A DNA stretch of 64,000 bases from JAYPWI01 sp038135065 (GCA_038135065.1 JAYPWI010000008.1:1-64000), one strand, 5' to 3'. Positions 33,836 to 43,185 are shown, counted from the stretch's first letter. Program-made: numbers and translations. Notes: generated by a model from the letters alone, not told the origin.

Positions 33836-36127
33836 CTAGAGCCCACCTTCGCGGACCGCGACCTGTCCTGCACGATGGATGGCCGACCACACCCGTTCGG
33901 GAGTGACCGGGATATCGATGTGGTCGACCCCAAGATGGGCCAGGGCATCGATGACCGCGTTCTGCACCGCTGCCGGGCCGGCGATGGCGCCGTTCTCACC
34001 GATGCCGCGAGCGCCTAGTGGATTCCGCTTGGTCGGGATACCGGGACGGATCGTTGCGATCATCGGCAATTCGGCAGCGCTGGGAAGGAGGTAGTCCCCG
34101 AGGGTCGCTGTGCGCGGGGTCCCGTCGGGTTCCCACAAAGCCGCTTCCCAGAGGGCAGCGGCGATCCCCGCGACCGCTCCCCCATGTTGTTGGCCCTCCA
34201 CGGAAGCGGTGTCCAGAACCGTTCCGCAGTCGTCGACCGCGACGTATGCGAGCAACTCGACGCCACCCGTGTCGAGATCGACCTCGACCACTGCCGCGTG
34301 GGTGCCATAGGGGTGGGTCGGCCCCCCGATACGGGTCTCCACCTGGGTCGACAGCGGCTCGTCATGGCCCGCTACATCCGCCCACGACACCAACCGAGCA
34401 GGCACTCCGGCCACCGACCAACCATCGTCGCTGACCACGAGATCGTCCGGATGGGCCTCCAGAAGATCAGCAGCCACCAGACGGGCTGCCTCGAACAATT
34501 GTCCGGCGGCTGCCGTGATCTGCGAACCGAGTACAAACGACGTCCGCGACCCTCCCGTCGTCTGTCCGTGGGGCGCCACCTCGGTGTCGGCGTCCACCAC
34601 GGTCACCCGTTCCGGGGCAATGCCCAGTGCTCCGGACACCATCGCCGCCCAGAGCGACCAGTGCCCCTGACCGTGACCGGCACTGGCACACGACACCAAC
34701 ACGGAACCATCGGATGCCAACTCGAGATGGGCGTAGTCGGCACCGTCGCCGCTCCCCGCCGTCTGCGCGTAACACCCGACCCCGACACCGATCGCTCGAC
34801 GATCACCGCGCTCACGGCGCAGCAGCCCCTCCTGGCGCCACCCCTCGCCGTCGATCGCCGACAGTGCAGTTTCCATCGCCTCGACGGCGTCGCCGGAGTC
34901 GATCTCGATCCCCGTGCCCGTCGGCCACGGCAACTCCGCAGGTCGCAGCAGGTTCCTCCGGCGGACCTCCACGGGATCCAGGCCAGCCACCCGGGCCGCC
35001 TGATCGATGGCCCGCTCGAGGGCCAGGTTGACCTCGGGCTGGCCTGCTCCCCGGTAGGCACCGACAGGGGGCAGGTTGGTCACTGCAGCCCCATACCGGT
35101 AGCGAAACTGGGGCACCCGATACATCCCCGTGCACTGGCGCCGGCTCGCACCGGCCAGCACGGGTGCCATGTGGGGGTAGGCACCGGCATCGCACCACAT
35201 CGAGGCGTCCACCCCGACGATGCGACCCTCTGCATCGAGCCCCACCCTGAAGTGGTGCCGCTGCCCGCGCCCGTAGGGCATCGAGAAGAACTGCTCCTGT
35301 CGGGACTGCACCCAGCGGACAGGGCGACCGAGTCGCTGGGCCAGGGCCCCAACCACCAGGAACTCGGCCAGCGCATCCCCGCGGCCTCCGAAAGCTCCAC
35401 CCACATCAGGGTGGCGAACCCTGACCGCCCGGGGGGCCAGACCCAGCACCGAGGCAAAGGTCTCGTGTTGACGATGGACCCCCTGGCCCGTGCAGACGAC
35501 GTCGAGGCCAGGGCCCTCGGCGTCATCGGAGGGGGCCGCCACGATCGCACATGGCTCGATGGGGGCTGAGGTCAGGCGCGGGCTGTCGCTCACCACCTCA
35601 CCGACGAAGGCGGCTCCGATCAGGGGATCACTGGTCGACCCCCCGACCCCGTGGCCGTCGAGGGGCAGGACCACATTGGTGCCAGCGGCCGGAAAGAGCA
35701 GGTCAGCGGGGTTGTGAGCCGAGGTGTAGGGGTCAATGATCGCCGGGCGGGCTTCGATGTCGACCTCGACCAGTTCCGCTGCGTCGATGGCGAGGGGCAA
35801 CGTCTCCGCCACCACCACGGCAACTGGTTCACCGACGAAGCGAACCCGCTCTGCGGCCAGCAACGGGCGGGCCATGACCCCATCGAGGGTGGTCGCCGGA
35901 TAGTAGGAGTGGGCAGGCAGGCCGAGTTCGGTCGCTGTCCACACCGCCACCACCCCCGGTGCCTCTCGAGCAGCCGCACACTCGATCGACAACAGGTCAC
36001 CATGGGCCACCGACGAGCGGACGAAGACCGCGTGCAGGGTGTCGGGCCACAGCGGTAGGTCTGCCGTGTAGCGGCTGGACCCTCGCAGCATCGGTTCGTC
36101 TTCGGACCACAACCTGGCGACCGCCAT
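33836..36127 (-). CDS. Molybdenum hydroxylase large subunit, xanthine dehydrogenase/aldehyde oxidase (CoxL) family
   Basis: 763 residues. Molybdopterin-binding subunit: 'RFVGEPVAVVVAET', 'VRHPDVGGAFGGRGDA' (the GGAFGGR-type motif), 'AYRGAGQPEVNLALERAID', 'GSGDGADYAHLEL', 'GHGQGH', and 'GARGIGENGAIAGPAAVQNA' with the catalytic Glu. The AYRGAG form is that of CoxL-like/aldehyde oxidase enzymes rather than the AYXCSFR form of true CO dehydrogenase. The usual FAD-binding and 2Fe-2S subunit genes are not beside it, so partners must be elsewhere. ATG at 36127 lies 6 bases after a TAGCCT box. Divergent from the SDR at 36202. Confidence 0.88.
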   Translation of the reverse strand: MAVARLWSEDEPMLRGSSRYTADLPLWPDTLHAVFVRSSVAHGDLLSIECAAAREAPGVVAVWTATELGLPAHSYYPATTLDGVMARPLLAAERVRFVGEPVAVVVAETLPLAIDAAELVEVDIEARPAIIDPYTSAHNPADLLFPAAGTNVVLPLDGHGVGGSTSDPLIGAAFVGEVVSDSPRLTSAPIEPCAIVAAPSDDAEGPGLDVVCTGQGVHRQHETFASVLGLAPRAVRVRHPDVGGAFGGRGDALAEFLVVGALAQRLGRPVRWVQSRQEQFFSMPYGRGQRHHFRVGLDAEGRIVGVDASMWCDAGAYPHMAPVLAGASRRQCTGMYRVPQFRYRYGAAVTNLPPVGAYRGAGQPEVNLALERAIDQAARVAGLDPVEVRRRNLLRPAELPWPTGTGIEIDSGDAVEAMETALSAIDGEGWRQEGLLRRERGDRRAIGVGVGCYAQTAGSGDGADYAHLELASDGSVLVSCASAGHGQGHWSLWAAMVSGALGIAPERVTVVDADTEVAPHGQTTGGSRTSFVLGSQITAAAGQLFEAARLVAADLLEAHPDDLVVSDDGWSVAGVPARLVSWADVAGHDEPLSTQVETRIGGPTHPYGTHAAVVEVDLDTGGVELLAYVAVDDCGTVLDTASVEGQQHGGAVAGIAAALWEAALWEPDGTPRTATLGDYLLPSAAELPMIATIRPGIPTKRNPLGARGIGENGAIAGPAAVQNAVIDALAHLGVDHIDIPVTPERVWSAIHRAGQVAVREGGL

Positions 36128-36133
36128 CGGCGC

Positions 36134-36139
36134 AGGCTA
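36134..36139 (-). promoter_or_regulatory. -10 box TAGCCT for the molybdenum hydroxylase gene
   Basis: TANNNT hexamer exactly 6 bases before the ATG at 36127. Confidence 0.55.
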
Positions 36140-36188
36140 GCCAAGGCCCGTCGACCCCGGTTCGATCGGGTTCCAGGAGTGCCCCGAC

Positions 36189-36194
36189 TAACGT
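36189..36194 (+). promoter_or_regulatory. -10 box TAACGT for the SDR at 36202
   Basis: TANNNT hexamer 7 bases before the ATG at 36202. Confidence 0.5.
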
Positions 36195-36201
36195 TCGTTC
36201 G

Positions 36202-37053
36202 ATGAGCGACGACGCGCTTCCACTCGTGGTCACCGGCGCAGCCTCGGGCATCGGCCGAGCGCTGTGCCACCGGCTTGCCACCCGCGGGCAACCGGTGATC
36301 TCGGTGGATCGCGATGACCTGCCCGACGGGGTCAGCAGCATTGCCCACCACCGCTGTGACCTCTCGGACCCACATGCGGTTGCCGACCTGATCGACGCCC
36401 TCGACGACGAGCACGACCTCGGGCGCTGCGCGGGTGTTGCCAATGTGGCCGGTGTGCCGGGGACCTTGCCCGCCGACGTGGTGCTGGAGGTCAACCTGCT
36501 GGCCGTGCGGCGGTTGGGACGGGCCTTCGCAGCCCGCCTCCCCAGTGGTGCCACCATCACCAACGTCGGATCCATCTCGGGCAACGGATGGGCGCAGCGC
36601 TTGGACACCCATCGCCAAATCCTGGCCCTCGATGACGACCAGGCCCGCAGCTGGTGGGCCGACAGGGCGGCATCTGTTGGCGTCGACCCCTATTCGTTCT
36701 CCAAGGAAGCCGTGATCGTCGACTCGTTGCTCTTGGCGGGATACCGGCTGGGCCCGGGCAACCGCTGCACCGTGTTGCGCCCTGGACCGGTCGAGACCCC
36801 GCTGCTGCCGACCTTCAGAGAGCAGATCGGCGACGAACGACTCGGCTGGGTCATCGGCCATGCCGGGCGAGCCGCCGAGCCTGACGAGATCGCCCAGGGC
36901 ATCGAATGGTTGGCCGTCGGGGAATCACATTGGGTGAACGGCCATCACCTGGTCATCGACGGTGGCTACACCAGCGGCCTGCTCTCGGGGTGGATCGACG
37001 TGGCGTCCGCTCCTCAGCCACGACAGACCTACGTGGCTCCAGGGACGAACTGA
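36202..37053 (+). CDS. SDR oxidoreductase, 3alpha-hydroxysteroid/coniferyl-alcohol dehydrogenase-like
   Basis: 283 residues. 'LVVTGAASGIGRALCHRL' (NAD(P) binding), 'NVAGVPG', 'NVGSISGNGWAQRL' with the catalytic Ser region, and 'VDPYSFSKEAVIV' with Y-x3-K. The short start-to-fold distance, the insertion between Ser and Tyr ('RQILALDDDQARSWW') and the C-terminus 'VIDGGYTSGLLSGW' match the 3alpha-HSD/coniferyl-alcohol dehydrogenase subgroup of SDRs. It probably oxidises a hydroxyl on a cyclic or aromatic substrate. Convergent with the CaiB-type gene. Confidence 0.86.
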   Translation: MSDDALPLVVTGAASGIGRALCHRLATRGQPVISVDRDDLPDGVSSIAHHRCDLSDPHAVADLIDALDDEHDLGRCAGVANVAGVPGTLPADVVLEVNLLAVRRLGRAFAARLPSGATITNVGSISGNGWAQRLDTHRQILALDDDQARSWWADRAASVGVDPYSFSKEAVIVDSLLLAGYRLGPGNRCTVLRPGPVETPLLPTFREQIGDERLGWVIGHAGRAAEPDEIAQGIEWLAVGESHWVNGHHLVIDGGYTSGLLSGWIDVASAPQPRQTYVAPGTN

Positions 37054-37098
37054 GCTGCTCGATCGACCCGGCCCACAGGCCAAGTGGTCCAGCGATCC

Positions 37099-39150
37099 TC
37101 AACGAAGGTTGTAGTCGCCTTCCACTGCGGCTTGATGCTCCCCGTGCAGTGGGGCCCGAAACGGGGCTGGGCCGGCGCCGGCCACGTACTGACCGCCCAG
37201 CCGCACCAGCCCGAGGATCGGGTCGTGCTGCTCCTCGATCATGCCGTTGGCGATAGCGATCTCGGTCCACACCAGGCCCTCGCTTGCCACGGGCACCTCA
37301 CCGGCCTCGTCCTGCCAGATCCAGCCGTCCTCGGTTTCGAGGTAGATGCCGACATCGCCGCCCTTGTGGTCGAACCCGCCCTGCCGAGCCGGCGGTCGGC
37401 CCGCGTAGTCGACCAGCTCGGCGGCCTGCACGGCACTCGCCGTGTGGGCGAGGGAGGACCACACGGTCTGCGCTTCTCCGGTTCGCTCCCGGTGATACAG
37501 GGCGCTGACCGCACCGAAGGCGGCGATGACCGGGGTCGCAACATCGTGGAGCGGCACGGTGAGAAAGACCGGGTCCCCATCACCTCCCTGGGCGGCCATC
37601 ACCCCTCCCAACGCTTGGAGCAGGGGGTCGAATGCAGGGCGGGCTGCCATCTCGTCGGAGAACCCGTAGCCCGGCGACTTCACGAGCACGAGGTCGTCTC
37701 GCACCGATCGAAGGGTCGTCTCGTCGCAGCCCAACCGGTCGACGACGCCGGGCCGGAAATTCTCGACCACCACGTCGACTTGGGCAGCCATGGCATGCAG
37801 GCTCGCCTGGCCCTGTTCGCTCCTCAGGTCGAGGACCAGGCTGCGCTTGCCCTGGTTCCAGTTGCAGAACGCATAGGGCATGACCCGGAAGGCGTCACCC
37901 TGCGGCGACTCCACCTTCACCACCTCCGCACCCAGCATGGCCAGGTGGCGGGTGATCACCGGCCCGGCGATGAACGAGGCCAGATCGATCGCTCGGACCC
38001 CGTCGAGCGGAGGCCCCCCTTGTCCGCTACCCGACCCAGGGACGTGACTCGAGGCCAGCACTTCGTCGGTGTCGGCCCCCAGGGCAGGGGCCGGCGACAC
38101 CACCTGCCCCGGGCTTGCGCCCATGACGAGGGGTACCCCGGGCATGGACACGGGCCCGAGGTCCGGGTGCTCCACGGAGACCAGAAGACCGTTGGCCTCG
38201 CACAGTTCGCTGGTCCGGAACTCCTCCCGAGTGACGATGGGTTGGCACGGCACGTCGTGCCCCCGCAAGAGTTCGAGCCATTCGTCCCGTGGTCGCGAAC
38301 GGAACAGTTCTTCCACGATCGGGGTGATGTGGGCCAGGGCATCGGGATCGAGGAGGCCCCACGGAGGGTTGGGGAGCCGGGGGTCGTCCAACAGTTCTGG
38401 ACGATCGACTGCTCGCACCATGTTCTCGTAGAAGGCTGGGGTACCACAGGCCAAGAAAAACCATCGGCCGTCCGAGGCCTCGAACGGCCGATATACAGGG
38501 AGGCGGCCGTTGCTTCCGAGAGGGGCCGTGCCGTCCCGCTCTCGAGGGAGTTCGGGGATCCAGAAGTCCCCGCACTGCATCACGGCGGCCCCCGCCACCA
38601 ACGACACCTCATAGGTCGGGGCGCTCCCTTGCCGAAGCCGGGCGAAGAGTCCGGCCGCCCCGGCCAGCGAGCCCAGCAGGCCCGCCCCGTAGCTGGCCAA
38701 GGGCACCACCACGTCGACGGGGCCCTCGGTGTAGGAGGCCTGGTTCCAGCCGATGCCCGTTGCCGCAGCCACCCGGGCGTCGGTCGCCGGATGATCGACC
38801 CATGGACCTCGTTCACCCCACGGGGCCATGGAGATGATGACGGCACCCGGGGCCATACTCCGCAGGGCATCGAGCCGACCGGGCCGATCGACGATGACGA
38901 GATCGGCCGAGCCGACCAGGCGCACGAGATCTGCGTCGGCGGCCAACGGGTCGTCCCCGGCCAGCTGCACCGATCGCTTGTTGCGATTCAGGACCTGGAA
39001 ACCGGGGTCCTGGCGGTACGGGTCCCCCTCGCCCGCCTCGACCTTGATCACCTCCGCTCCGTGATCGGCGAACATGCGTGTCGCGTACGGCCCGGCGATG
39101 CCTGACGCCAGCTCGATCACCCGCACGCCGTCGTAGATGCCCTCACCCAT
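37099..39150 (-). CDS. CaiB/BaiF family CoA-transferase, tandem two-domain fusion
   Basis: 683 residues, about twice a single domain. The first domain starts 'VRVIELASGIAGPYATRMFADHGAEVIKVE' (in part) and the second starts near 360 with 'VRAIDLASFIAGPVITRHLAM'. The second domain has the family pattern 'RPAFDPLLQALGG' with the expected catalytic Asp; in the first, 'HPATDARVAAATG' holds the corresponding Asp but is more diverged. Such enzymes move CoA between a CoA thioester and a free acid. Next gene on the strand, 29 bases upstream, is an acyl-CoA ligase, so both activate acids. The ATG at 39150 follows TACTGT by eight bases. Confidence 0.87.
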   Translation of the reverse strand: MGEGIYDGVRVIELASGIAGPYATRMFADHGAEVIKVEAGEGDPYRQDPGFQVLNRNKRSVQLAGDDPLAADADLVRLVGSADLVIVDRPGRLDALRSMAPGAVIISMAPWGERGPWVDHPATDARVAAATGIGWNQASYTEGPVDVVVPLASYGAGLLGSLAGAAGLFARLRQGSAPTYEVSLVAGAAVMQCGDFWIPELPRERDGTAPLGSNGRLPVYRPFEASDGRWFFLACGTPAFYENMVRAVDRPELLDDPRLPNPPWGLLDPDALAHITPIVEELFRSRPRDEWLELLRGHDVPCQPIVTREEFRTSELCEANGLLVSVEHPDLGPVSMPGVPLVMGASPGQVVSPAPALGADTDEVLASSHVPGSGSGQGGPPLDGVRAIDLASFIAGPVITRHLAMLGAEVVKVESPQGDAFRVMPYAFCNWNQGKRSLVLDLRSEQGQASLHAMAAQVDVVVENFRPGVVDRLGCDETTLRSVRDDLVLVKSPGYGFSDEMAARPAFDPLLQALGGVMAAQGGDGDPVFLTVPLHDVATPVIAAFGAVSALYHRERTGEAQTVWSSLAHTASAVQAAELVDYAGRPPARQGGFDHKGGDVGIYLETEDGWIWQDEAGEVPVASEGLVWTEIAIANGMIEEQHDPILGLVRLGGQYVAGAGPAPFRAPLHGEHQAAVEGDYNLR

Positions 39151-39179
39151 GGCGGCGAACAGTACCCAACCGGAGGTGA

Positions 39180-40817
39180 TCAGCCCATCAGTTCGGCCGC
39201 TTGGTCCCGCAACTCGGTCTTGAGCACCTTGTTCGAGGGGTTGAGCGGCAGCGCATCGACGAACCAGAAGTAGCGGGGAACCTTGTAGTTGGCCATCTGT
39301 TCCCGGCAGAAGTCGTGCAGCTCCTCGACGGTGGGAGCTCCTTCGGGGGCTGGCACCACGAAGGCTGCGCCGACTTCGCCCAGGCGCTCGTCGGGAACCC
39401 CGATCACGGCGACCTGCCCCACGCCGGGGTGTTCGACCATCATGCGCTCGATCTCGGCGGGATAGGCGTTGAACCCACCGTTGATGAACATGTCCTTCTT
39501 TCGGTCCGTGATGTCGATGTAGCCCGCATCGTCCATCACGGCCACGTCACCCGTCTTCAACCAACCGTCAGGGGTGATGGTCTCCGCCGTCTGTTCTGGG
39601 GCGTCGAGGTACCCCTTCATGACCATGTGGCCCCGAACCCACAGCTCACCGGCCTGGCCGCGGGGCACATCGTTGCCATCGTCGTCGACGATCCGCAGCT
39701 CCACCCCCGGAATGGATCGACCGCTGGTCGAGGCCACCAACTCGGGCGGATCCTCGGCCCGGCACAGGGACGCCAGACCGTGGGTTTCCGTCATCCCGTA
39801 GGCGGTGATCACCACGTCGAAGCCGAGGCGCTCCCGCATGGCCACCACCATCTCCACCGGGATCGAGGCAGCTCCGGTGAGGGCGCTCCGCAACGACGAC
39901 GTGTCGTAGGCATCGAGTTCGGCGTGGTTCAACAGCCCCTGGAACAGGGCAGGAGGGCCCGGAAACACGGTCACCTGTTCGTCCTGGATGCGCTGCAGCA
40001 CGGCGGGAACGTCGAACACCGGGTGGGGCAGCATGGTGCCCCCATGCATGAGACAGGGCGTGATGGCCCCGTTGAACCCGAACGCGTGGAAGAAGGGATT
40101 GATGATCAACATCCGATCTCCCTCCCTCATGCCCAACTGGGCGGCGTAATGGCTGAACCCGGTGATGATGGGTGCCTGGCGCACCAACACCCCCTTGGGC
40201 AGGCCGGTGGTTCCCGAGGTGAACATGATCAGCCCGAGGTCGTTGCCCCGAACCTCAGCCGAGCGGCGGAGGACCTCGGAACGCTCCGATTCCCCTCCCC
40301 GGGCCAGGAAGTCCTCGAAGCCCACCGTTCCGTCGACGACATCGCCGCGCAGGATCACGGTGTGCTCGAGGGAGGGCACCTCGGCCCCCGATGCCGCGAG
40401 ATCACTCACATAGTCGTTACCCAGGAAGCCGACCACAGTGAAGAGGAGACGCACCCGGGCCTTGTCGAGGACATACGCCGCCTCACGACCCTTGAAGCGG
40501 GTGTTGACCGGCACGATCACTGCGCCCGCCCGGAGGCTTCCCAGTGCGGCGACCACCCACTCCCACGCGTTGGGGGCCCACACCCCCACCGTGTCCCCGG
40601 GTTCGATCCCTGTCGCAACGAGCGCAGCGGCACACCGATCGATCTGCTCCACAAGCTCCGTCCAGGTCATGGAGATCTCGCCGTCGGACACCGCCTCGGT
40701 GTCGCCGAACAACTCCGCCGCCCGGGCAACCAACCCGGGATAGGTGTCGGGAAGGGTGGGATCGGCAGCGAAGCCAATCGGTGAGTCCGACTCGGTCCGG
40801 TTGGGTGTGTCGGTCAT
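39180..40817 (-). CDS. Acyl-CoA synthetase (AMP-dependent ligase)
   Basis: 545 residues. ANL-family ligase making acyl-AMP then acyl-CoA. 'LIMFTSGTTGLPKGVLVRQ' is the P-loop, 'ITAYGMTETHGLASL' the adenylate site, 'GELWVRGHMVMKGYL', 'WLKTGDVAVMDDAGYIDITDRKKDMFINGGFNA' (in part) contains the hinge and the A8 region, and 'NPSNKVLKTELR' holds the A10 Lys. It resembles bacterial medium- or long-chain acyl-CoA ligases (FadD3-like), substrate unproven. Its ATG overlaps the upstream methyltransferase stop (TGATG), so the two are coupled. The frame open to 41183 overlaps that gene and is not used. Confidence 0.9.
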   Translation of the reverse strand: MTDTPNRTESDSPIGFAADPTLPDTYPGLVARAAELFGDTEAVSDGEISMTWTELVEQIDRCAAALVATGIEPGDTVGVWAPNAWEWVVAALGSLRAGAVIVPVNTRFKGREAAYVLDKARVRLLFTVVGFLGNDYVSDLAASGAEVPSLEHTVILRGDVVDGTVGFEDFLARGGESERSEVLRRSAEVRGNDLGLIMFTSGTTGLPKGVLVRQAPIITGFSHYAAQLGMREGDRMLIINPFFHAFGFNGAITPCLMHGGTMLPHPVFDVPAVLQRIQDEQVTVFPGPPALFQGLLNHAELDAYDTSSLRSALTGAASIPVEMVVAMRERLGFDVVITAYGMTETHGLASLCRAEDPPELVASTSGRSIPGVELRIVDDDGNDVPRGQAGELWVRGHMVMKGYLDAPEQTAETITPDGWLKTGDVAVMDDAGYIDITDRKKDMFINGGFNAYPAEIERMMVEHPGVGQVAVIGVPDERLGEVGAAFVVPAPEGAPTVEELHDFCREQMANYKVPRYFWFVDALPLNPSNKVLKTELRDQAAELMG

Positions 40818-41641
40818 CAGGTCACCTCCGCGAGAGCTTCGCCGTGGATGAAGTGGAAATAGGCGTCCTCGAGCTCGGCCCATCGCCGCCACCCGGCAGC
40901 GATGTCGACCATCTCCTCTTCGGTCGCATAGCCATAGTCGATTGCCTGCCGACCGAAGGCGCTGCTCAGACACCGTTCGGCCCACGACAAGCCCCAGTTG
41001 GCCCGACTCTCGGGATCGACGTACCACCAGACCGAGGCGGTGATCTCGACGTCGGTCAAGCCCGCCCGGCGACACCATGAGTTCAGGTACCGACCCGCAT
41101 CCGGCTCCGCCCGGTTGTGGCGGGCCACCTTGCGGTACACGTCGCGCCAACGCTCGATCTCGGGCACCTCGGGGAAACAGCACATCGTGTGGTAGTCAGA
41201 ATCCCTGACGGCCACATACCCCCCGGGACGCACCACCCGAGCCATCTCTCGCAACGCACCAACCGGATCGGTCAAGTGCTGCAGCACCTGGTGGGCGTAC
41301 GCCACGTCGAAACTGTCGTCGGGATAGTCCAATTCGTAGACAGAGCCCTCCGCTACCACGACATTGTCGACGCCGGCCTCAACGACCGCGGCCCGTGCTG
41401 TGTCGAGGATGTCGCCCCCCGGTTCGATGGCCACCACCTCGCCATCGGGGACCCATCGGGCCAACCCGACGGTGATCGACCCCGGGCCACAGCCGACATC
41501 GAGGACACGCGCGTCGGGAGCAATCACATGGCGAGCGAAGCTGGCGCAGCCCTCGGCTGTCCGCCGAGCGTGCTGATTGACGACAACGGCAGCGTGACCG
41601 TGGGTGTACACGTCGTCACGGTGGTCGGCGGGCTCGGTCAC
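40817..41641 (-). CDS. SAM-dependent methyltransferase, class I
   Basis: 274 residues from a GTG. 'HVIAPDARVLDVGCGPGSITVGLARW' (motif I; quoted in part), 'VVAIEPGGDILDTA', 'YPDDSFDVAYAHQVLQHL' and 'MARVVRPGGYVAVRDSDY' are the class-I Rossmann motifs. The C-terminal helical part with 'WGLSWAERCLSSAF' resembles the UbiE/arsenite-like methyltransferase group. Substrate unknown. Co-transcribed with the ligase. The 176 bases upstream (41642-41817) hold a TACGCT box and ribosome site of the divergent YchJ gene and nothing else clear. Confidence 0.84.
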   Translation of the reverse strand: MTEPADHRDDVYTHGHAAVVVNQHARRTAEGCASFARHVIAPDARVLDVGCGPGSITVGLARWVPDGEVVAIEPGGDILDTARAAVVEAGVDNVVVAEGSVYELDYPDDSFDVAYAHQVLQHLTDPVGALREMARVVRPGGYVAVRDSDYHTMCCFPEVPEIERWRDVYRKVARHNRAEPDAGRYLNSWCRRAGLTDVEITASVWWYVDPESRANWGLSWAERCLSSAFGRQAIDYGYATEEEMVDIAAGWRRWAELEDAYFHFIHGEALAEVT

Positions 41642-41817
41642 CGGGCACCACCCTGCCCCGGTGACACCGCGCGGACGGCCCAACGGGTCATCGGGAGCTT
41701 CTCGGCAGCGAGCATCGCCCTGTTCTAGACGCGAACACGTGGCCGCCGCTCATTCTCGTCGGTCCCCGCCCACGATGACCGCCGGTACGCTCGAAAGCCC
41801 AGGACAGGAGTACACCA

Positions 41818-42252
41818 TTGGCTACCCGGTCTCGCCGCCCGGCGCAGCGCCGCACGACGTGCCCGTGTGGCGGCCTCTCCCTCGACACCTGCTGCGGCCC
41901 GGTCTTGGCCGACCCCGGCAGCGCCGAGTCGCCGGAGTCCCTCATGCGCTCTCGGTACACGGCCTATGCCACAGCCAACCTGGACCACCTGGTGGCGACC
42001 TGGCATCCCGACCACCGTCCCGCTCAGATCCCTCTCCCCCCAGGGATCCGCTGGCAGGGCTTGACGGTGCTCGACGCGACACCGCCGAAGGAGGGTCCCA
42101 ACGGCACCACGGGCTGGGTCACCTTCGAGGCTCGATGTCGGGATGGCCAACGGCGCCTAGTCCTCCGGGAGCGGAGTCGCTTCGATCTGATCGAGGGTCG
42201 ATGGCTATACGTCGACGGCATCGCCCTCACCCCCGGCGGCACCGGCGCCTAA
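41818..42252 (+). CDS. YchJ-like UPF0225 family protein (SEC-C motif)
   Basis: 144 residues from a TTG start, preceded by CAGGAG at 7 bases spacing. N-terminal Cys-rich 'TCPCGGLSLDTCCGPVL' is the SEC-C-like zinc motif, then 'SPESLMRSRYTAYATANLDHLVATWHP' (in part), the UPF0225 block, then a cystatin-like domain with 'FEARCRDG' and 'LRERSRFDLIEGRWLYVDG'. Function of the family is not established. Runs into the 2OG oxygenase gene nine bases later. Confidence 0.88.
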   Translation: MATRSRRPAQRRTTCPCGGLSLDTCCGPVLADPGSAESPESLMRSRYTAYATANLDHLVATWHPDHRPAQIPLPPGIRWQGLTVLDATPPKEGPNGTTGWVTFEARCRDGQRRLVLRERSRFDLIEGRWLYVDGIALTPGGTGA

Positions 42253-42255
42253 TCT
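42250..42255 (+). promoter_or_regulatory. -10 box TAATCT for the 2OG oxygenase gene
   Basis: TANNNT hexamer exactly 6 bases before the ATG at 42262. It overlaps the TAA stop of YchJ, so the oxygenase may have its own leaderless promoter. Confidence 0.5.
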
Positions 42256-42261
42256 GGTCTC

Positions 42262-43185
42262 ATGGCGGTCACCGACACCAGCACCCACCTTCCGGTCATC
42301 GACCTTGGTCCGTATCTGGCTGGTGAGCCGGGCGCCATGGAAGCCGCGGCGACCCAGGTCGGCGAAGCGCTCGAGACGGTTGGCTTCCTGTCCGTGGTCG
42401 GCCATGGCGTCCCCTGGGAGCGGGTGGACGCGGTGTACGAGTGGGCCCGCCGCTACCACGCGCTTGCCGACGAGGCCAAGCAGGACCATCCCATGACCTC
42501 GACCACCATGGGCTATATCGGAATGGGCGGTGCGCAGCGCAACGGGAGGCCGCCGTCGCTCAACGCCGCGTTCTTCCTGGCCCGACCCGGCTCGGCCCGG
42601 AATCGATTCCCAGATCCGGCGGCCCTTCCCGGTTTCCGGGCAGCGGTCGAGGACCACTACCGCACCATGGTGGCGCTGGGCCATCGCCTGCTGCCGCTCT
42701 ACGCCCTCGCCGCCGGCATGCCGGCCGACTACTTCGCGAGGTTCTTCGACCCTGCTCTGGCCACCCTGCGCATGACCCACTACCCGGCAACCCCTGCGGC
42801 TGAGGACCAGTGGGGCATAGACCCTCACAGCGACGCGGGCTTCGTGACCCTGCTCCCGACCAACCCCCTCGCCGGCCTGCAGATCCTCTCCGACGACGGT
42901 TGGTTCGACGTCGCACAGGAACCCGAGTCCTTCGTGGTGAACGCTGGTGACACCCTTCGGGCCTGGTCGAACCATCGTTTCCGCTCAACCCGACACCGGG
43001 CCATCAATCTCAACAACGTCGACCGGTACGCGATCCCCTACTTCTTCGACCCTCGGGCCGACACCCTCATCGATCCGTTGCCCGGCTGCGTCGACATCGA
43101 CCATCCTCCCGTCGTGACGCCGTATCGATACGGCGACTACCTCCGGGCCTTCATGCAGGACGGGTACGCACAAACCAGGAGCTAG
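42262..43185 (+). CDS. Isopenicillin-N-synthase-like 2-oxoglutarate/Fe(II) oxygenase
   Basis: 307 residues. DIOX_N start 'LPVIDLGPYLAG', 'VGFLSVVGHGVP', then the double-stranded beta-helix: iron ligands in 'IDPHSDAGFVTLL' (HxD) and 'RSTRHRAINLN' (His), and the 2OG-binding Arg in 'RYAIPYFFDP'. The Arg-x-Ser of plant homologues is Arg-x-Ala here, which is tolerated but worth noting. It hydroxylates or desaturates an unknown substrate. It lies between YchJ and the DMFase-like gene on the same strand. Confidence 0.88.
   Translation: MAVTDTSTHLPVIDLGPYLAGEPGAMEAAATQVGEALETVGFLSVVGHGVPWERVDAVYEWARRYHALADEAKQDHPMTSTTMGYIGMGGAQRNGRPPSLNAAFFLARPGSARNRFPDPAALPGFRAAVEDHYRTMVALGHRLLPLYALAAGMPADYFARFFDPALATLRMTHYPATPAAEDQWGIDPHSDAGFVTLLPTNPLAGLQILSDDGWFDVAQEPESFVVNAGDTLRAWSNHRFRSTRHRAINLNNVDRYAIPYFFDPRADTLIDPLPGCVDIDHPPVVTPYRYGDYLRAFMQDGYAQTRS

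Noticed and set aside
39201..40784. 527-residue plus-strand open frame opposite the acyl-CoA ligase
   Set aside because: A GC-rich antisense shadow; no family motif and complete overlap with a strong gene. The same holds for 49107-50819 (opposite ilvD), 60670-62010, 43354-43914 and 14247-15809.
36202..41641. A dedicated CO-dehydrogenase cluster
   Set aside because: The large subunit has AYRGAG, not AYXCSFR, and no CoxM, CoxS or maturation gene is nearby.
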